DNA from: Emergomyces orientalis
Taxonomy: Eukaryota > Ascomycota > Eurotiomycetes > Onygenales > Ajellomycetaceae
Assembly: GCA_002110485.1 (NCBI GenBank)
Contig: MOWL01000067.1
Span: forward strand, 496,001 to 560,000
Reading direction: 5' to 3'
Length of the DNA stretch: 64,000 nt
The notes below the pieces were generated by a model. The model did not search any database and had not been told where the DNA came from. It saw only the letters and a program-made list of their open reading frames with translations. A program made the translations under genes and the position numbers. The first letter of the stretch is position 1. Every line of letters starts with the position of its first letter. Shown here piece after piece: positions 23,401-32,410 of the stretch.

Positions 23401-25056
23401 CTCCTTAATGAGTCTGACGAGCATGCTAATGATAATGGTGATGAACCCGTGCTTAGTACCCTTACGGACCGTCCCACGACCTTAGCGGAGGCTCGACGGA
23501 GCCCTGATTGGCATCATTGGCTCGAAGCAATGAGGAAGGAGGTCGATATGTTCAATCAAAAGAAAACATATGTTATTACTGAGCGGTCCCCGGATATGGA
23601 TGTTCTTACGGGTAAATGGGTATATGACCGCAAATTAAATAATAAGGGAGAAACCATCCGCTTTCGCGCACGATGGGTGGTTCGCGGATTCCTTCAGCAG
23701 CGAGGCGTCCATTATACGAAGTCTTACGCTGCCGTTGTCTCTGGTCCTACAACCAGAAGCCTATTCGCGATCTCTACGGCTAGGGGATGGAAATCGAAGG
23801 CAATTGATTACGTGTCTGCATTCCTTAATGGCGTGCTGCCACAGGAAGAAATGATCTATATGCAGCTCCCGACGGGCATAAAACATGGCAGGGGCAATCT
23901 AGTTGGCCTGGTTCGCCAGAGCCTGTATGGGCTGAAGCAAGCTGCGAGGACGTGGTATTTTCTTGCCACTGAGCATCTCACTTCGATTGGTTTCCGCATA
24001 TCACCGTATGACGGCGGATTCCTATATCACCCCATCCGTAAGGTGTATTTGACGCTGCACGTTGATGACTGCCGCGTTACGGGGCCCAATGAGCATGATA
24101 TTGACTGGGTTCTCGATGAGATTGCGAAGCGTTTTGACACCAAAAGAATCGACGATGATAAGCCATACTTAGGTATGGAAATTGCGGGCCGTAATGGTGA
24201 TTTACTGGTCACGCAAACACGCTATATTGATGAGATCCTTGATGATTTTGGCATGACTGCAATCAATCCGGCACCAACCCCCATGAATGCTGGCACAAAG
24301 CTCCAGTTCTCGCCGGATGAGGATAAGGGCCTTGATGATGATTTTACGGCTACGCGATATCGTCAAGGGCTTGGGTCTCTTCAATATCTGGTTACAAGCA
24401 CCAGACCGGATATAATGTTCGCGGTAAATTATTTATCGCGATTCAATTCTCGCCCAAATAAGGAGTGCTGGGCTGCTTTGAAGCATGTTCTCCGCTATAT
24501 GAAGAAGACTAGGACTACGGGCATTCTGTATAAGAGGAATATAGGGGACGAAGGGCTGGCTCCCATGGCCTACGCGGATTCAGATTGGGCGGGTGCAGAC
24601 CCCCAATATAAATCGACTACGGGCTATATTATAATGATCAATGGAGCTCCCGTATCATGGCGTTCGCAGCGGCAGATCTCTACGGCGAAGTCCACAACTG
24701 AAGCTGAGTATATTGCTGCTAGCGAAGCTGCGTGCGAGCTGATTTGGCTTAAAGATATGCTGCATGATGCGGGACTGCTTGAGAATGCGGATGGCTATGT
24801 TCTTTCCAATAATCTGCATATTGATAATAAAGGTGCCATTGATCTAGCTAACGGCGAGTCTTTAACTAAGCGCTCGAGGCATATTGAAGTCCGCTACCAT
24901 ATATTACGCGATCTAGTGGCTAAAAAGGAGCTCCTTATTCGGCACGTCAGCTCAACGGAGAATAAGGCGGATGGTTTTACGAAGGCGCTGCCTAGGCCCG
25001 CATTCAATGCTTTTGTGGCTAATCTTGGCTTGATTGGTTCGGGGGGATCTGCTTAA
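20458..25056 (+). CDS. Copia gag-pol polyprotein
   Basis: One uninterrupted frame of 1532 residues from the ATG at 20458. Order of domains: Gag (about 1-350); CCHC zinc knuckle near residue 368 (CSHCGIVGHNEESC, spacing CX2CX4HX4C); aspartic protease with VLDSGSGAHAT near 450; GAG-pre-integrase HLKLGHLNH near 611; integrase with Asp in LFIDLAGG (near 672), Asp in SLHWDGGGEF (near 743) and Glu in NGPAERANR (near 779). Reverse transcriptase follows with KWVYDRKLNNKG and the catalytic LHVDD near 1200, then RNase H with YADSDWAG near 1373 and STTEAEYIAASEA. All catalytic residues I could check are present. Protein products are processed by the element's own protease in this family. Confidence 0.95.
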   Translation: MVNLRSGNSPDLTRENKPTRRAERTPENIENEPFPTPITARKLPARAPSEESSADFEDPMSDMSDTGSDRDEPTQEAQVEHDDSLSAETRARLEIARLENETARIKAGAGAGELAGANMTAYLKAIKEFRLTVKLLEKPVLLLGSMNYPMWRDEVLLAAKDSETDDILLNKELAPPEGVSEDVAKLWRERNSWLRNYMWSAISAQARTHFTIPKENQLSAYMLWSIVEENFAERRVVRRFRLFNEFLGMTAESCGSDRAFIERLLAVRTEYKRLDFYMPDSVFFDRLLAGIHSRWANLIRNRMDDIEKSGEDTLLEDDFVGLCRDILLRLPSGGSSSSSKNTKAPVNNASSMDDAGESPAPSASGRPKCSHCGIVGHNEESCWKKHPEKRPSGYSNEKRRGGTKKDKKKANNEDSSKSPDDGSAPVHSTVEKVFHAREIVRDDDIADEWVLDSGSGAHATPRKELVKCHSMSSNVKLKMADGTIVPAAAVGTVELAVDGADVCLEGVRFAPELEANIVSFGKLVRKGYTFKQLAYGEAHSIIMTSPDRMVSFTAVLNEKDIYVIEKPPQIRDLIQFAMPNGDFRPVNAVDDSLLALPSMNIKPVELTMLQWHLKLGHLNHMDIAKMAADPRMGMRIKGSKALPFCKTCVQAKMARPAFEPMIRKVKPAARLFIDLAGGGRTLFNEDGVPTYGGADYWMSITDDATRYRWAILMATKGEATAKLRDFITMIETTAQRCVGSLHWDGGGEFKSDELKAFCKQRGIAYETTTPYTPQSNGPAERANRIIIERTRSLLFDSGQPRDLWGEAMQAAVMLINMSPTSTKLYGCKEGSPLTPFEAWMGVQPTANWLHRWGCKVYKKDLRVTNKLADRTDGKEWIFVGYQGLHQVRIWDPDARRLEIARDVVFDEALVEDVSFINAALPAPHEPNNIPDELDVLNPADGWQHCLLRRLARERPHIMKMLVNGDLEEAIEPTYLINSDVDLLNESDEHANDNGDEPVLSTLTDRPTTLAEARRSPDWHHWLEAMRKEVDMFNQKKTYVITERSPDMDVLTGKWVYDRKLNNKGETIRFRARWVVRGFLQQRGVHYTKSYAAVVSGPTTRSLFAISTARGWKSKAIDYVSAFLNGVLPQEEMIYMQLPTGIKHGRGNLVGLVRQSLYGLKQAARTWYFLATEHLTSIGFRISPYDGGFLYHPIRKVYLTLHVDDCRVTGPNEHDIDWVLDEIAKRFDTKRIDDDKPYLGMEIAGRNGDLLVTQTRYIDEILDDFGMTAINPAPTPMNAGTKLQFSPDEDKGLDDDFTATRYRQGLGSLQYLVTSTRPDIMFAVNYLSRFNSRPNKECWAALKHVLRYMKKTRTTGILYKRNIGDEGLAPMAYADSDWAGADPQYKSTTGYIIMINGAPVSWRSQRQISTAKSTTEAEYIAASEAACELIWLKDMLHDAGLLENADGYVLSNNLHIDNKGAIDLANGESLTKRSRHIEVRYHILRDLVAKKELLIRHVSSTENKADGFTKALPRPAFNAFVANLGLIGSGGSA

Positions 25057-25156
25057 TGGATTTAACTAAAAGTTTTGTACTTAGCTGCTATTTTGATTTT
25101 TGATGCCTATGGCGTGGCCTGTGTGCGTGCTCCTGGGGCGCCCTAGCATGGGGGGG

Positions 25157-25258
25157 TGTTAGGTGATACTAGGGCTACCCGGGTCACATGCCCCACACAC
25201 ACATATATATTTTAGCTAGTTAGGTAGTTCAATATGATAGGCTTGATGCACTCTATGA
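25157..25258 (+). repeat. 3' LTR of copia element 1
   Basis: Same 102 bases as the 5' LTR, directly preceded by a GGGGGGG polypurine tract and followed by ATATC. Confidence 0.9.
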
Positions 25259-25531
25259 ATATCAAGGTTCTCACCAAGCCGAAAGTGACGCACACTGATA
25301 ACCCCAGTAAAAAAAATAAGTATGGCCCAATGCTTGCCCCGCCCTAGAACCTTACCTAGGGAATTGTTTATGATTTTCGATATGACTCTATGGGCGTAAT
25401 TGCATGCTCCATGATTCGGGCCCTTTGTAGCCGCGATTGGGGAAAGTCCTGCAACCGATATAATTACTACTAGTATTAATTCATGCCATCGAACTCAGAA
25501 TTTAATCAATCTGGTGGCCATATAATCAAAA

Positions 25532-27018
25532 ATGGACTCTTCTGGCACCCTTTTGCGTGCCTTTCAATCCCGCCTGGACCAGAGGGAGGTCAAAGGATGC
25601 CGACGCCGTCTAAAAGTCCCACCGCCAGGTGCAGTTGATTTCTCATCCAACGACTTCCTCTCGCTGTCAACATCAACCGCCCTCCGTTCCCACTTTTTAC
25701 AAAGCATTGCACGTGAATCTTCTTTACATTCACTCGCAAGTAAAGGATCCAGGCTTTTGGATGGCAACTCTACATATGCAGAAGAACTGGAGAAGTTTGT
25801 AGCCTCCTTCCACAATGCTGAGAGCGGCTTGCTTTTCAACTCCGGCTATGATGCCAATCTATCGATCTTTTCATGCATTCCGCAGCCGGGGGATGTTATT
25901 ATATACGATGAATTGATCCACGCCAGTGTCCACGATGGTATGAGGCTTTCAAGGGCGTCGAAGAAGATACCATTCAAGCACAATTCGGTTGATGCATTTT
26001 CCGAAATTGTGCAGAAGCTGGTGCAAGAAGACCTCCTGATATCGTCGGGCGAGCGGAACGTCCTTGTTGCGGTGGAGTCTCTTTATAGTATGGAAGGTGA
26101 TATTACGCCCATTGCGGAGCTTCTTGAGGTGATCAAAACTGTGTTTCCCCGAGGGAATGGATATATGATAGTGGATGAAGCGCACTCTACTGGAGCGTTT
26201 GGACCTCGAGGGGCCGGGATTGTTCAGGAACTTGGTGTTGAAAGCCGTATTTTTATCAGACTGCACACATTTGGCAAAGCGTTAGCCAGCCATGGAGGTA
26301 CCCTCCCCGTCCCCTGTCCTTGCCTCAGGCTACCCCTATCCCCGACTTTGTCGACCAAATGTGCCCAGTTATTATTACCTCGAAGAGGCTCCGAATGCCA
26401 TTAAAGTTTGGGTACCAAAGTGATGGAAAGTCGAACTAACTAAAATCAATGTGGGGAATCCCCGTTCATTCTCGGCCGTAGCAATTGTTCTCTGTTCCCG
26501 ACTGACACGGGAATACCTAATCAACTATGCTCGAAGCCTCATATATTCCACAGCGATGGGTCTTCCATCTCTGGTTTCCACCCGCGCGGTGTACGACCTC
26601 ATGAGCCAGGGAATGACCGAGGCTGTATGACTCACCTACCCCAATATTAATTTCATGATTTATGCTGACGTGGACCATTTGGCCCCAGCTTCAATTGCAG
26701 CTGCACGAGCTCGTTCAATATATGGCTACAAGATTAAAAAGTTTGCAACAAGCAGACCCCCCGATCTTGACAATGCAACATCAAGATCGGTCTCCGATTT
26801 TCTCGCTCCAGACCTCATTTCCACGCGAGCTTGCCAGTTTTCTCCAGGCTAAGGGACAAATTGTCCGTGCAATTATGCCTCCCACCGTACCCAAGGGAAC
26901 AGAACGTGTGCGAGTATGCCTGCACGCTAGAAATACATTTGAGGAGATAGACAGGTTGACTGTTCTGATCAAGGAGTGGATTGAGCAGCAACGTCCCGGA
27001 AAATTTTGTAGGCTGTAG
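25532..27018 (+). CDS. bioF: 8-amino-7-oxononanoate (KAPA) synthase
   Basis: PLP enzyme that condenses pimeloyl-CoA with alanine, the first committed step of biotin synthesis. Exons 25532-26297, 26482-26624 and 26689-27018, joined in frame, give 412 residues. Key segments: VDFSSNDFLSLSTS near the N-terminus, GSRLLDGNS, AESGLLFNSGYDANLS, DELIHASVHDG, VAVESLYSMEGD, MIVDEAHSTGAFGPRGAG, and the PLP lysine in RLHTFGKALASHG. Exon 2 supplies IVLCSRLTREYLINYARSL. The last three residues are CRL, which fits the peroxisomal PTS1 pattern; fungal BioF is known to be peroxisomal in aspergilli. Its start is 273 bases from the right LTR of the copia element, so most of its native promoter now lies beyond the insertion. 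Confidence 0.95.
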
Positions 27019-27900
27019 CAGGGACTTTTTATTCTGTATACGCATGATTGATACTGTTGGATATAAGAAAGCCATAAAAATAAAAATAAAAAGAATGACA
27101 TGTACAACATTATATTGTACAAAGTAGTATATCCATACTAGACAAACATGTGAAATACTAGAATAGTAGAGAGCGTTGGCAGCTAAAGTTGATTAGTGCT
27201 TAGCATAAACCGCTGTTAACACTATCCAATTCAGAGAGTTAATTGTGTGAAAAATGAGATTTGAAGGTCGTCTACCAGGTGAATAGATGTTAAATTGACC
27301 TTTTCAGAAATCTCCTGGTTTTTGAGAAATGAAAAATGAAGTCAAAATGGTACTCACCCAGCGTAAAGTCATTTTATTCAGCTGCTAGCTGCAGAGAAAT
27401 GCTTCGCCTGATCCCAGAGAGCAGGGACGTGGCCTCTGTTTAGCGCCTTTTCCTAAGCTCTATGGGGTTCTGCCAGCTGATATGCCATTGTGCGTTTTTA
27501 GCTTTGATAAAAGAGTTTTTTAATTTATTTTGGGGCCATTTTAGATCACAAAATGAACGACAAACGTCCATCGGTTTTCTCAAACCAAGGTTACTATACA
27601 AATTACTTTCATACTGGAAATCGGTGCTACAGACAATATCCTGCCAATCACCCAGCACTTTCAAAGTATTCGCGTATTTTTCCCGAATCACTTTAATAAT
27701 ACTGTGACTCCCAAGCGGTAGTCTGCAGGGCGTCATCCGATCCGCAGCGAAGACGTTGGCTTTTAACTGCGAAGGTTATATGTCAAAGCTGTTATAAGAG
27801 TTAATTCACGAATGGCGCCATTTTTTCTTCTGAGACCTCATTCTGTGATAGGTATCCATCGGGGGCATACCTTGGTTTCTCTGAACTCCCATATTTAATA
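27019..27900. other. Spacer after bioF
   Basis: About 0.9 kb with no recognised gene. A 98-codon minus-strand reading frame near 27440-27736 is the longest; its product has no family I know. It could be an exon of an unrecognised gene. Confidence 0.3.
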
Positions 27901-28140
27901 TAATCAGCAGGACGTCGATTTGACCATGAGCCTCAAGAGCCCTGAAAACCTTGGGACCGATTCCTTCTGTGGAGCTGTGACATCGGGATTTAAGACATCC
28001 GCGCCGGAAAATTTCAGATCGTCAATATCGCTGGATGTAGCAATAACTTTGTCACCATGTGCTATAATGGGGTTTGTTAATTCCTTTCCGAAACCGGACG
28101 AGCAGCCCGTTACTAACCATACAAATGGAGCTATTGTCAT
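27900..28140 (-). pseudogene. Short-chain dehydrogenase fragment
   Basis: An ATG at 28140 opens 78 codons that start like classical SDRs of the FabG type: a beta strand and glycine-rich NAD(P) motif (WLVTGCSSGFGKEL), then AHGDKVIATS and a DVTAPQ segment equivalent to the acidic loop. About 55 residues in, the frame is lost. The next recognisable part (KVFRALEAHGQIDVL) continues in a different frame and stops where VNNAG should follow. The active-site half (Ser, YxxxK) is absent. It is therefore a truncated, frameshifted relic. Its parent gene is not in the window. Confidence 0.7.
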
Positions 28141-28391
28141 TTGTTATCTACAGTAATTTTATAAACTAGGCCGTACAAAATGGGTAGGAAAAAGAAAATG
28201 ATCGGCATCGCAGCTGTTCCTCAGCTCACTTATTTCTACCCGAATCTTTGCGTCATATATTCCCGGGTTTCCGGTTTATTAATGCTGATTTAAAATACGG
28301 CAAAGGGTCCGCGAATACCGTTTGGTCGGTCATTCATGTTCACGAAATCGACCATTAGCTTTGAAAACCACTTCCTACGCTAGCAAGTGGA

Positions 28392-29477
28392 TCAGTCGAT
28401 TCCTTTCGCAAAGCTCTTACCACCAGCTTCCTTATCAATAGCCATACTATCTTCCACGCCACATAAACGAAAAACGTCCTGGGGACTAATGGTCTTCGAT
28501 CCCGAGCTAAGGGCTCCGGTCTTTTTCAACCCTTCCAATTCAACCTTAATAGCAGTATAAGCAGGGGCCATAGCCGCGAAAGGAACAATCATAATCTTAA
28601 ATCCAAGCGCCTTAATTTCATCAGCCTTCATCGACGGTGTCGCGCCAGATTCAACCATGTTCAGTAAACACGGCATTGGCGCGAGATCTTCCACGACTCT
28701 CCTTGCTTGTTCTTTCGTTGTCATGCCCTCTAAAAACGCTACATCTGCGCCGACTTCCCCGGCTGCTTTAAGCCTAGCAATGGCCTCATCATAGCCATAC
28801 AACTGCAAAGCATCCGTCCGCGCAATGATAACGATATCGCTTCCAATACTCTGTCTAGCCTGTACCGCAGCCCTTATCCTTGTGGTAAATGTCTCCATAT
28901 CAACAAGCTCTTTACCGGCGAGATGCCCACATCTCTTCGTCTGGACTTGGTCTTCTATATGCAAACCGGCAACACCGGATTGGGCGTATTGTTGGACGGT
29001 GCGTGCAATCATGATGGGACCACCGTATCCTGTATCTGCATCGGCGATAAGTGGGAGCGGGCTGTTTTCGTACGTGGGCAGTGTCGCAAGAGATGCGATC
29101 ATTTCCGCATGAGCGCGCATTTGTGTCTGGGTGAGAAGGCCAAGGTCTGCATGCCCGAGGATGGATGCTGTGCTACCAGCACCGGTCTTGGATGCGTTAT
29201 TTGTTAGTGAATTCTCGAACAGTAATGTACTGATGCCTGCCGTATCTCTGGAGGTGGTTCTATCTATTCGAGACGAGACGGTTATGGCATTGAGTGAAAC
29301 GACATGAGCAAAACAAGCCTATACCATATATAGACCGTCAAATCCAACTTCAAGCGCAATTCGAGCAGAAAATCCATCGTAAACGCCGGGTAACATGAGA
29401 AATGAAGCGGGGTCATGCAGCGTGCGCCGGAGCTTCGTTGATGCAGATGGCCGGGTAACAGTATTATCCATGCTCAT
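28392..29477 (-). CDS. Isocitrate lyase / PEP mutase superfamily protein
   Basis: Member of the (beta-alpha)8 family that makes or breaks C-C or C-P bonds next to a carboxylate (PEP mutase, methylisocitrate lyase, oxaloacetate hydrolase, carboxy-PEP mutase types). Exons 29477-29325 and 29186-28392 join in phase 0, total 315 residues. Seen: SFLMLPGVYDGFSARIALE at the N-terminus, LIADADTGYGG (Mg site), GLHIEDQVQTKRCGHLAGK (the KKCGH-type loop), IIARTDALQLYGYDEAI, ADVAFLEGM and CLLNMVESG. The KRCGH loop with a Cys fits the lyase-like branch, but the substrate cannot be chosen from sequence. The exon 1 donor (ATATG/GTATAG) and the CAAG acceptor are reasonable. The divergent-side neighbour is an Unc93-like transporter. 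Confidence 0.88.
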
Positions 29478-30182
29478 TTCATGTCACTTATTCTCACTTC
29501 AAGCCAATATATCAGTGGTAGTTGCTTTAGAGCGAAGTTTGACCAATTCGATTCACAAATAGTCAGCGCTCTGATTCAACCTTGTTTAGAGCCAAATATA
29601 CACCCACCGATCTCCTATATCGGAGGGTCTGGGCCATTGCCCGGACAGCATCTAACATAAAGAGTGCAGCCACTGCCGCATTATCAACTAGCGACTCTGC
29701 ATGCATTTCTGCGAGCTTGCTGGCCTGGATATCACCTGGGCTTTATTTAACACAGAAGTATGCCATGTGCCCCCGATATCGGCAGGATGGGAGCTGCAAT
29801 GCCTCGAAACTGTCTGGATGTCAGATTAAACTCATTGGGCCTGCCTATACCAAGGCGCTAGAGGTTCACTTTCCATGTTTGACAGATCGAACTAGTCCGA
29901 TTTGCATTCTAAGCGAACAGAGAACGATACTATAGATTTATCTGGGTAGAGTACGAGTATGGCCCAACAACAACATCAGATTCTTGGGAGCTTTCGGGTG
30001 GATAAGGCTTTGAAAAGATGTATCAGATTTGGGAGTTTGGTGCATTTTCTGAAAACTACATTTCTTCCCTTCCACACCACAGCCACAAGCACAGTGCACA
30101 GCGATAAAATTATTCTATATCGAAACTCATTTATTTATTTTTTGAAATTATTTGCTAGCTATTTGCTAGCTATTCCCTAGCT
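29478..30182. other. Spacer between two minus-strand genes
   Basis: About 700 bases with no supportable ORF. It should hold the promoter of the ICL/PEPM gene and the 3' UTR of the transporter. A short direct repeat of TATTTGCTAGC occurs near 30148-30172. Confidence 0.35.
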
Positions 30183-31610
30183 CTACGTGACCTCTCCCTC
30201 GCGTTTCAGAGTCTCGAGCTGGGAAAATTTTCGAACCACCCGAACAGTGGCATAGTAGCTGAAAGGCAACGCAGCAAACCACAGCGCGAGGTTTATACTT
30301 GCCGTGGCGATGAGAGTCGTCGGAACGGCCTGTACTCCGAACCCAACGGCCACAGCAGCGGTTTCAATCCCCCGAAGTAGAGAGCTGTAGCGAATTTGAT
30401 CCCCAGGTGAGTCGGATAGGTTACTAATGCACCAATAAATATAATTCTCCACCATGCTGAGGCTAATACGTTCAAACAAGAAAAGGCCAAATCCACGACC
30501 AAACGCACGTTGGTCGCCCCAGTCCAATGTCGGGTTCGTGTGGCGGTATTCATTTTGGATAATGACCGCCCAAATCCAGGTCGCGCTGTTTAGCAGAGTG
30601 ATAAAACCATACGTAACTATCGCTCGGGTCTGGCGGCGTTTTGCCCACGGAATGTCAACCAGGAAGCCAACTAGCCAAGTCGCTAGCGTCCCGACGACGG
30701 CAGACATAAAGCTTCCCAGCGCGCGGGATCGGACGGTGAAGTATGTCGCAAGGTATGTGCCGGGGTATGCCTGTATCCAGCCATAGTACCAAAAAAGCGG
30801 GATGAGAAGAACTATCGACTTGCTGGTAACGAGCCGCCACATCTCTTTCCCCTCCTCACGCCAAGAAATTCCCCTCGGCGCCTCAATGCGCGTTCCATCT
30901 TCGCGCTGCACCTTTTCAGGGTTCGACAACAGGAGACCAAAGAAAAAGCCAAGACACTGGATACCAATAAAGGCCAAATATGTCTCATGTCCGACTTTCC
31001 CGCGCTGGTTCACGCTGTGGTTAATCGCAAGCGCAATTGCTCCACCAATTAAATTGCCAGTGTTTCGAAACGTGAACCATGTGGCTATGTAGCGGCCCCT
31101 TTTATGCTGCTCCGGGTAGCCAGTAGAGATGGCACCTTCAACACTCCAGAAGAAACCGGCAGTGATGCCACATAGCACAGCACCAAGGTAGACAAACCAA
31201 GTCGAGCCGGAACGGTTATTGACATAAAGACCGGCACCATAAAGTGGGTATCCCAACGCCCCAATCGCAAGGGTATACCGGAATCCAATTGCGTTTGTTA
31301 ACCACGGGCCTGCAAAGCATGTGGCCGTCATGAATGCGTATAGCAAGGCATTAGCAGCGTTGACGAGATCCGGGCTCTGTGAACCGCCCACACCAAGCCC
31401 ATTCATAGCACTCCAGATTCCAGGGGCTGTAAATGCGCAAACACCCACGACAAGGATCTGGAAAAGGGTGCTTCGGAAGAAGGAAATCTTGCCGAGTGGT
31501 ATGGCTTGAATTCCCGTTGGTGTGCCTGGCGAAAGGGATGAGTCGCTCCCTAACTCTTCATTTTTAGTGGACATTTCATCCTTGCTGATTGCGGAAGATA
31601 GGATCGCCAT
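30183..31610 (-). CDS. Unc93-like major facilitator transporter
   Basis: Membrane protein of 475 residues in one exon. Start chosen at the first ATG (MAILSSAISKDEM); three upstream codons are open but lack an ATG. After a hydrophilic N-terminus of about 40 residues there are about eleven to twelve hydrophobic segments, beginning STLFQILVVGVCAFTAPGIW. The segments AMNGLGVGG, GGLYVNNRSG-like YGAGLYVNN, GAVLCGITAGFFWSVEGA and the GRYIATWFTFRNTGNLIGG stretch are typical of fungal Unc93/DUF895-type MFS proteins. Loops between halves are charged (EEGKEMWRL). The substrate is unknown; relatives are usually annotated only by fold. It shares its strand with the ICL/PEPM gene. Confidence 0.88.
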   Translation of the reverse strand: MAILSSAISKDEMSTKNEELGSDSSLSPGTPTGIQAIPLGKISFFRSTLFQILVVGVCAFTAPGIWSAMNGLGVGGSQSPDLVNAANALLYAFMTATCFAGPWLTNAIGFRYTLAIGALGYPLYGAGLYVNNRSGSTWFVYLGAVLCGITAGFFWSVEGAISTGYPEQHKRGRYIATWFTFRNTGNLIGGAIALAINHSVNQRGKVGHETYLAFIGIQCLGFFFGLLLSNPEKVQREDGTRIEAPRGISWREEGKEMWRLVTSKSIVLLIPLFWYYGWIQAYPGTYLATYFTVRSRALGSFMSAVVGTLATWLVGFLVDIPWAKRRQTRAIVTYGFITLLNSATWIWAVIIQNEYRHTNPTLDWGDQRAFGRGFGLFLFERISLSMVENYIYWCISNLSDSPGDQIRYSSLLRGIETAAVAVGFGVQAVPTTLIATASINLALWFAALPFSYYATVRVVRKFSQLETLKREGEVT

Positions 31611-32410
31611 TGGGGACAAGATTTATGAAGAAGGGCTAATTTTGGATATGATTGAAACGAGGATATAGCACGTCGCTTGACATAAAGAGAGTAATGACGG
31701 ATTCAGGGGTAAAGAACGTGGCAAAAGAGGGAAATAAACAGGGCATGTCCTTGTTCATTACTTATATATACATATTGATTGGGCTGTATGGAACAACCCC
31801 AGTGCTGTTTGAGCCATATTTGGCATAAGAGCTGGTTTCCAGGTTATCTCACCATCCAGTAAAGCACGCAAGATAAGGGCGTGTTGCATGATAGATTAGT
31901 CCTTTTAGCTGGAGATGCTAGTGTTATCGCGGACGAATTAGGGTGGGATAAGGGCGATGACGCAATCGGTAGCTCGCGCCCTTGTTCACTGGATAATTAG
32001 TTGATCATCATCTATTATACGATGGCCTATATTATTAACTCTTATCAGAGCACTGAAGAGCTAGATCTTTAAAGTATGGTCAATGCCCTGATATCGATAC
32101 CTACCTATGGTGGTTAGATATATCTCTAGGGCAAACTAAACTGTCGAAAGTTACTTCCCCTTAACTAGTTACCTAAGGAGTGTCGCCATATGTGCATGAA
32201 TGAGAAAATTAATCCAGATGACGAGCAATTGTACTTTGAGTACGACATAGATGAGGTTCCAAGAAATGACGGGCTCAAGCACACATTTCCCCTCTTTTCG
32301 GCTGTGCCCGGCAACATATTTATCTGACGGCTTCCCAGGGTTACGCTTTCGATGCAGATGGACATGTCCTCAGAGCACTCTCAAACTCCCTTCTCCATCA
32401 AACCAACACC
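31611..32410. other. Divergent promoter region, transporter and dioxygenase
   Basis: About 800 bases between the starts of the minus-strand transporter and the plus-strand TauD-type gene. It must contain both promoters. A TATATATACATAT tract near 31764 is the only TATA-like feature I noticed. Confidence 0.4.

Larger units (their letters stand above)
20282..25258 (+). mobile_element. Intact Ty1/copia LTR retrotransposon in the bioDA-bioF promoter
   Basis: A 4977-base element with 102-base LTRs (20282-20383 and 25157-25258) that I read as identical, a primer-binding site directly after the left LTR, one open gag-pol frame, and a run of seven G directly before the right LTR serving as polypurine tract. 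It is flanked by the 5-base duplication ATATC. The integrase-before-RT order defines copia. No stop, frameshift or CpG decay is visible, so the insertion is recent and the element may be active. It is transcribed in the same direction as bioF and splits the divergent bioDA-bioF promoter region. Confidence 0.95.

Noticed and set aside
27440..27736. 98-codon minus-strand ORF
   Set aside because: No family recognised, no clear promoter or splice partners; kept only as a note in the spacer entry.
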